A stretch of DNA of 36,316 bases from Acidocella sp. GTDB lineage: Bacteria; Pseudomonadota; Alphaproteobacteria; Acetobacterales; Acetobacteraceae. The notes below the pieces were generated by a model. It made no database searches. It saw only the letters and a list, made by a program, of their open reading frames with translations, and was not told the DNA's origin. Location of the stretch: contig NZ_JABEVC010000063.1 in assembly GCF_013044125.1 (NCBI RefSeq), positions 1 to 36,316 on the forward strand, in the 5' to 3' direction. Both the position numbers and the translations under genes were made by a program. Positions 33,601-36,316 of the stretch are shown here, in pieces; positions within the stretch are counted from its first letter, which is position 1, and the number at the start of each line of letters is the position of its first letter.

Positions 33601-35766
33601 TTCGATAACCTCGGTGGGAATCCACGATGCGCCGAGGCGGGCGGTAATTTCGGAGGGTTTGAGGTCGGTCGGCTGTGCTTCTTTCAGGGCTTCGACATTA
33701 TGCGCGAAGCGAGGATCGGTTTTCACGGCGGCGAGAGCGGCCTTCAACTTGGTGCGGACTGGCCCGGACAGGTAGTTGTCGGCGGTCTCCCATTCGTTGG
33801 TTTCCGGGTTGAGGAAGATCATGCCCCGCAATTCTATGCAGACATGCTCCAGGGTGCTGCCGAGGCTATCGACGATGTAGTCGAGGTCCACCTTGCCAGT
33901 GTCGTGCAACGACACGGTAAGGGCATCGGCGGCGGTGATGATCTGCGGGCAGGCGGGCGGCAGGATGACGCGCTGACTAAAGATCGGGCCATGTTTGGCT
34001 TGATTCCGCTCGGCGTCGTAGTCCTCGATGCTGGCGACCAGCCAAACATCGGGATCGTCGGCGAACGGCGCCAGGTTGGGGCGGCGCACCACTTCCTTGG
34101 TGCGCCCGGTCGCCTCGTCGGTGATGACGGTCACGTCGGTCTTGTTGATCGGCCCGAAATTGCGGAGGAACCGGCTATAGGCGCGGCGCAGTGCCACTTG
34201 GGCATCGGCGTAGGGGCGATTTGCTTCCTGATCGCGAAGGATCTGCCGCACCGCGTCGCGGATCGGAATCATGCACTCGATGATTTCCGCGGTGCGGAGC
34301 GAGATACCCTCACCCTTGGCTTTGCCCCGCTTGATGGCGATTTGGACGGGGCGGCCGTCAATGATCTGGTGGAGGCAGTGCTTGGTGATGAGATAGGAAC
34401 CCTCACGCACCGTGCCATTTTGCGGAATACGAACGGCGGTTTCGCCGGCGCGGCGCATCGCGCTGCGGTCGGGCGTATGGATGCCGGTCGGCAGGGTATG
34501 CAGGGCCGCTTGGATTGCGGCTTTCAGCACCTCGCCGGTTTCACCCTTACAGGTATAGACCGGGCCATAAGGGCTGGAGGTGCGGTCGTGCGCGCCCAGA
34601 ACCATCGCCGGATTGTTCGAAAAATACTGGTTGCAGTAGAAAGCCTCGCTGTCGACGGTCGCGGGCACGGCCTCGACCACGTTCATCCAGCTCGTTGCGT
34701 CGGCCGGTTCGCCATCGGGGCGGCGCTGAAAGAATAGCATATCCACCACCACATCGGTGCCGGCGTCCTGGCGCATGGAGGCGGCAGGGAGGCGGATCGC
34801 GCCGAGGAGATTGGCCTTATCGGCAATCGCCAGCCGGGCGGTTGGGTCGAGCTTATCCATCGTCCAGCGGCTCACGATAAAGGCCGCGAGTCCGCCGGGG
34901 CGAAGGTTAAAGATGGATTTGGTGATGAAATAGTCGTGCAAGCTGAGCTGGACGGCGGGTTTAACATCGTTGAAGCGGACCGTCCGGTCCGAGAACGGCG
35001 GATTGCCGATGGCCAGGTCATAGGTAGGGCTCAACTTGGTCTTGGTGAAATCGCCCTGCCGAATATCGCTTTCGGGATAGAGTTGTCCGGCGATGCGGGC
35101 CGTGATCGGGTCCGCTTCGATCCCGGTGAAATAGCTCTGGCTCGCGATTGCTTCCGGGCTTGCGGCGAAAAACAGGCCGGTGCCGCAACCGGGTTCGATG
35201 ATGGAGCCGCCTTCAAAGCCGAACTGCTCCACGGTGTTCCACATGGCCGCGATGAGGTACTCGGGCGTATAGTGGGCATATTGCGTTGCCCGCATGAGGC
35301 CGGTTTTTTCTTCGGCGGTCACGAGTTCTTCGAGCTGCGTGGCCAAGCCCTCAAAACCCTTCTTAGGGGCTTCGCTGCCGCGCTTGAAGGCATTTTGTGC
35401 GAGGTCCGTGCTGCTGAAGGCGCAGAATTTGATCAGAGCGGCCTGTTCGTCCTTATTTGCGGCGCGGCTTTCGGTTTCGAGCTGGTGGAGCAGGCGAATA
35501 GCGGCGAGGTTATCCTGGCCACGGCCCTTCCAGTTGGGTGCGAGCTTCCGGTCGCCGTCGAGGCGGAAATTTGTGGTGACGGCCGCGGCCTTCTTGGCCG
35601 CAGGGATGGGATTATGAATGTCCGGCGTGGACTCACTTTCCTCTGCACTTTCTTTCATCGGTATGCGGATCAGGCCAACGGGCGCCAAGAGATCAGAACT
35701 TATCGCTGTGCTGCCAAAGAGGTCATAGGTGAATTGGGAGAGTTCATTGCGCATGGGATTTGTCAT
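30607..35766 (-). CDS. N6-adenine methylase / SF2 helicase, DarB-like antirestriction protein
   Basis: A 1719-residue protein; ATG 35766 has AAAGG upstream. An N-terminal methyltransferase domain shows EPGCGTG (191-197, SAM binding) and GNPPF (254-258, the catalytic NPPY/F motif of N6-adenine methylases). A superfamily 2 helicase follows: Walker A AVGAGKTF near 882-889, IIVDEAQEF near 1035, SGTPITNTMGEL near 1089 and REGRIERQGNQ near 1387. The C-terminal ~250 residues are helical, with a coiled coil and an acidic end. The layout resembles phage P1 DarB and related plasmid proteins, which protect incoming DNA from restriction. This role on the element is inferred. A 130-nt inverted repeat lies just upstream. 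Confidence 0.88.
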   Translation of the reverse strand: MTNPMRNELSQFTYDLFGSTAISSDLLAPVGLIRIPMKESAEESESTPDIHNPIPAAKKAAAVTTNFRLDGDRKLAPNWKGRGQDNLAAIRLLHQLETESRAANKDEQAALIKFCAFSSTDLAQNAFKRGSEAPKKGFEGLATQLEELVTAEEKTGLMRATQYAHYTPEYLIAAMWNTVEQFGFEGGSIIEPGCGTGLFFAASPEAIASQSYFTGIEADPITARIAGQLYPESDIRQGDFTKTKLSPTYDLAIGNPPFSDRTVRFNDVKPAVQLSLHDYFITKSIFNLRPGGLAAFIVSRWTMDKLDPTARLAIADKANLLGAIRLPAASMRQDAGTDVVVDMLFFQRRPDGEPADATSWMNVVEAVPATVDSEAFYCNQYFSNNPAMVLGAHDRTSSPYGPVYTCKGETGEVLKAAIQAALHTLPTGIHTPDRSAMRRAGETAVRIPQNGTVREGSYLITKHCLHQIIDGRPVQIAIKRGKAKGEGISLRTAEIIECMIPIRDAVRQILRDQEANRPYADAQVALRRAYSRFLRNFGPINKTDVTVITDEATGRTKEVVRRPNLAPFADDPDVWLVASIEDYDAERNQAKHGPIFSQRVILPPACPQIITAADALTVSLHDTGKVDLDYIVDSLGSTLEHVCIELRGMIFLNPETNEWETADNYLSGPVRTKLKAALAAVKTDPRFAHNVEALKEAQPTDLKPSEITARLGASWIPTEVIEQYCATTFDVKTRVRYVPLIGSWSLEQHRFSNSLCYTEWGTERRHAGELMHDALNSSIPQIFDIFRNDDGSESRVLNAEATEAAKEKLAAIKLAFQNWIWTDANRSELLCTIYNETMNNLVPRHFDGSHLTLPGASPVINFYPHQKRVIWRVISAGSTYIAHAVGAGKTFSMAAAVMEQKRLSLITKAMMVVPGHCLAQASREFLLLYPTAKIMVADEVNFAKDKRQRFIARAALGDWDCIIITHSAFKFISIPSEFEREMVRSQMEEFEAMLDEVDDAVSRKKIERLKEGFEAKLSSMETRKDDLLTISEMGVDQIIVDEAQEFRKLAFATNQSTLKGIDPNGSQRAWDLFVKTRYIETINQGRSLVMASGTPITNTMGELYTLQRFFASDILERAGVQHFDAWAGNFGDSRTELELQPSGSYKPVTRFSEFVNVPELVDIFRFFADVVLQSDLRENLKLPRIATGKRQMITAKPTAAFKAYQRHLDSRIKAIENRTGRPGKGDDILLSVITDGRHAAVDLRLVASRLPDEPGSKLNALIENAFNIYQATADKLYYASAGVPYEQPGAGQLIFSDIGTNGVELKRGFSAYRWIKSQLVARGVPESQIAFMQDYKKTSEKQRLFAAFNAGQVRFIIGSTLTMGTGVNVQKRLAALHHLDVPWLPSDISQREGRIERQGNQNEEIGIFAYATLTSMDATMWQNNERKQRFIEASLSGDRAVRRLEDVGAQSNQFAMAKAISSGDQRLMQKAGIQAELARLERLRDAHGDNQISIRRTINSAQSSIEFNAGRIKHITADLAKRIPTAADQFAMSVNGVTYTERKQAGANLIRLILEGGWDSKKPIFGEIGGFTFKIAVTVNNLYKIEGTEAIIYRSNNNERIGLPEELTALGVVARLENTLTRFEVELEEAKQRVSDAERRIADFAPRLDQPFDMKDELEAKRDQLKELEASLAASTEAEPGATDEEIRFAEIFHSSRRRDMGDDLEDMSSPDADDDDVD

Positions 35767-35793
35767 TTTTTCTACCTTTCATCTTCTCCCAGC

Positions 35794-35923
35794 GCGGTAA
35801 TCGGGGGCGGAAAAGCAAAGGCGCGTTCGGCATCTTTGCCTAACGCGGGACCGACAAGCCACGCACAGCCGAAGGCGAGCATGGCGCGGACCCACCCTTT
35901 GCTTTTCCGCCGCCGATTACTGC
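35794..35923. repeat. 28-bp inverted repeat enclosing nested hairpins
   Basis: Arms 35794-35821 and 35896-35923 pair over 28 bases with a single G-G mismatch and one G-T. Between them TTCGGC/GCCGAA can form an inner stem. It lies 28 bases upstream of the methylase-helicase gene. Two short minus-strand frames run through it (35840-35941, 33 codons; 35772-35882, 36 codons); the second ends at the ribosome site of the large gene. On position it is a leader, a single-strand promoter or a priming site. Confidence 0.7.
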
Positions 35924-35974
35924 AAGCCATTTTAATTTCATTTTTTCATTCAATTTCCTCCTGTAATCGGAACA

Positions 35975-36005
35975 CAAAAAAGGCCGTGACCGAGTGAGGC
36001 GGCCC
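35975..36005 (-). terminator. Rho-independent terminator, minus strand
   Basis: GGGCCG/CGGCC stem with a 13-base loop (minus strand), followed by TTTTTT. It ends any leftward transcript that passes through the 105-nt element copy 2, upstream of the methylase-helicase leader. Confidence 0.75.
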
Positions 36006-36036
36006 TATCGGGATTGCGTCAGAGCGAGCTGTCTTT

Positions 36037-36141
36037 TTGCGGCAGTGATCGTCACCCGGATGGGCTGAAACCCGTGAGGGGTTCGGTGGAGCCCGTTTTG
36101 TGGGCGGAATAGAGCGCGGCCGGCGATAGCCGGGCCGCCAT
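36037..36141 (+). repeat. 105-nt structured repeat element, copy 2
   Basis: Same length as copy 1 (22266-22370) with 9 substitutions, 6 of them in two hairpin loops. It lies between a bidirectional terminator (36203-36234) and a leftward terminator (35975-36005), in a stretch without a gene. A minus-strand reading from the edge of the element gives a short peptide-like frame in both copies (MAARLSPAALYSA), but it stops inside copy 2, so conservation is of the nucleic acid, not of a protein. Confidence 0.75.
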
Positions 36142-36202
36142 CAATGGCTGAGTGTTATGAGAAAATAAGCGGCTCCACGCTTAGAGGGCCTCCCGCCAGA
36201 CT

Positions 36203-36234
36203 AAAAACCCCGCCGGCGAGACCGGCGGGGTTTT
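36203..36234. terminator. Bidirectional rho-independent terminator
   Basis: CCCCGCCGG (36208-36216) and CCGGCGGGG (36222-36230), 5-base loop, with AAAAA before and TTTT after, so it can act on both strands. Confidence 0.88.
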
Positions 36235-36257
36235 CTACGGTCCTGGCAAGGAACAGC

Positions 36258-36281
36258 AAAAAGCCCCGGCGATGCCGGGGC
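36258..36281 (-). terminator. Rho-independent terminator, minus strand
   Basis: GCCCCGGC/GCCGGGGC stem (36263-36270, 36274-36281), 3-base loop, followed on the minus strand by TTTTT. It fits the end of the leftward gene that stops at 36301. Confidence 0.88.
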
Positions 36282-36300
36282 GTTCTTGGGAGGGGGGTGG

Positions 36301-36316
36301 TTAGGCCGCCTTGGGG
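36301..36316 (-). CDS. C-terminal end of a leftward gene (partial)
   Basis: The last bases, read on the minus strand, give PKAA and a TAA stop at 36301-36303. A terminator 20 bases downstream supports a real gene end, but nothing can be said about the product. Confidence 0.4.

Noticed and set aside
31417-35997. Several long + strand frames (31417-32571, 33598-34737, 34936-35997)
   Set aside because: All are antisense to the methylase-helicase gene, which has continuous family motifs over the same bases.
1-36316. CRISPR array, tRNA, rRNA or complete insertion sequence
   Set aside because: No regular spacer-repeat array, no tRNA cloverleaf or rRNA sequence and no transposase were found; the repeats present are pairs of structured elements.

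Overview
The window is a piece of a conjugative plasmid or integrative conjugative element from a GC-rich proteobacterium. An alphaproteobacterium is most likely, because of the VirB/VirD4 plus TrwC-type relaxase backbone and the ParB and methylase-helicase accessory set, but nothing here fixes the species. No rRNA, tRNA, replication initiator gene, CRISPR array or intact insertion sequence was seen.

Left part (1-5237, + strand): the end of a VirB-type secretion operon. It holds the VirB10 C-terminus, VirB11, the VirD4 coupling protein, a small unknown protein, a MinD/ParA-like ATPase, a single-pass membrane protein and a broken small membrane-protein gene. Genes overlap or nearly touch, as in one transcription unit.

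Cargo block 1 (5372-12761): a leftward, overlapping set (ParB-like protein, wrecked tyrosine recombinase, 990-residue nuclease-like protein) faces a rightward set across a perfect palindrome. The rightward set is an XRE regulator, a membrane coiled-coil protein, an HNH endonuclease, a HEPN-like protein and a zinc-ribbon protein. This looks like a defence or anti-defence insertion between the secretion genes and the mobilisation genes.

Mobilisation region (12903-17795): a TrwC/TraI-type (MOBF) relaxase-helicase and a small coiled-coil protein are transcribed leftward, and a small DNA-binding-like accessory gene rightward. The 216-bp gap between them carries repeated GCTAC motifs and is the best oriT candidate.

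Cargo block 2 (18279-22073): a double-CxxC protein, a DUF2971 protein, a stand-alone WGR protein and a helical-repeat protein.

Right part (22387-36316): almost every gene is on the minus strand, pointing back toward the presumed oriT. They include a TOPRIM primase-like protein, a large ParB-family protein, a 1719-residue N6-methylase/helicase resembling phage DarB antirestriction proteins, and about eight small unknown proteins. The spaces between them hold large structured elements: a 105-nt element present twice, a ~150-nt hairpin element present twice, a ~214-nt multibranched element and a 130-nt inverted repeat. Several fold better on the + strand because G-U (G-T) pairs occur there that would be A-C mismatches on the other strand. 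The arrangement fits a conjugative leading region in which the entering + strand folds into single-strand promoter-like or priming structures that drive early minus-strand genes. That is my main hypothesis for an undescribed system here.
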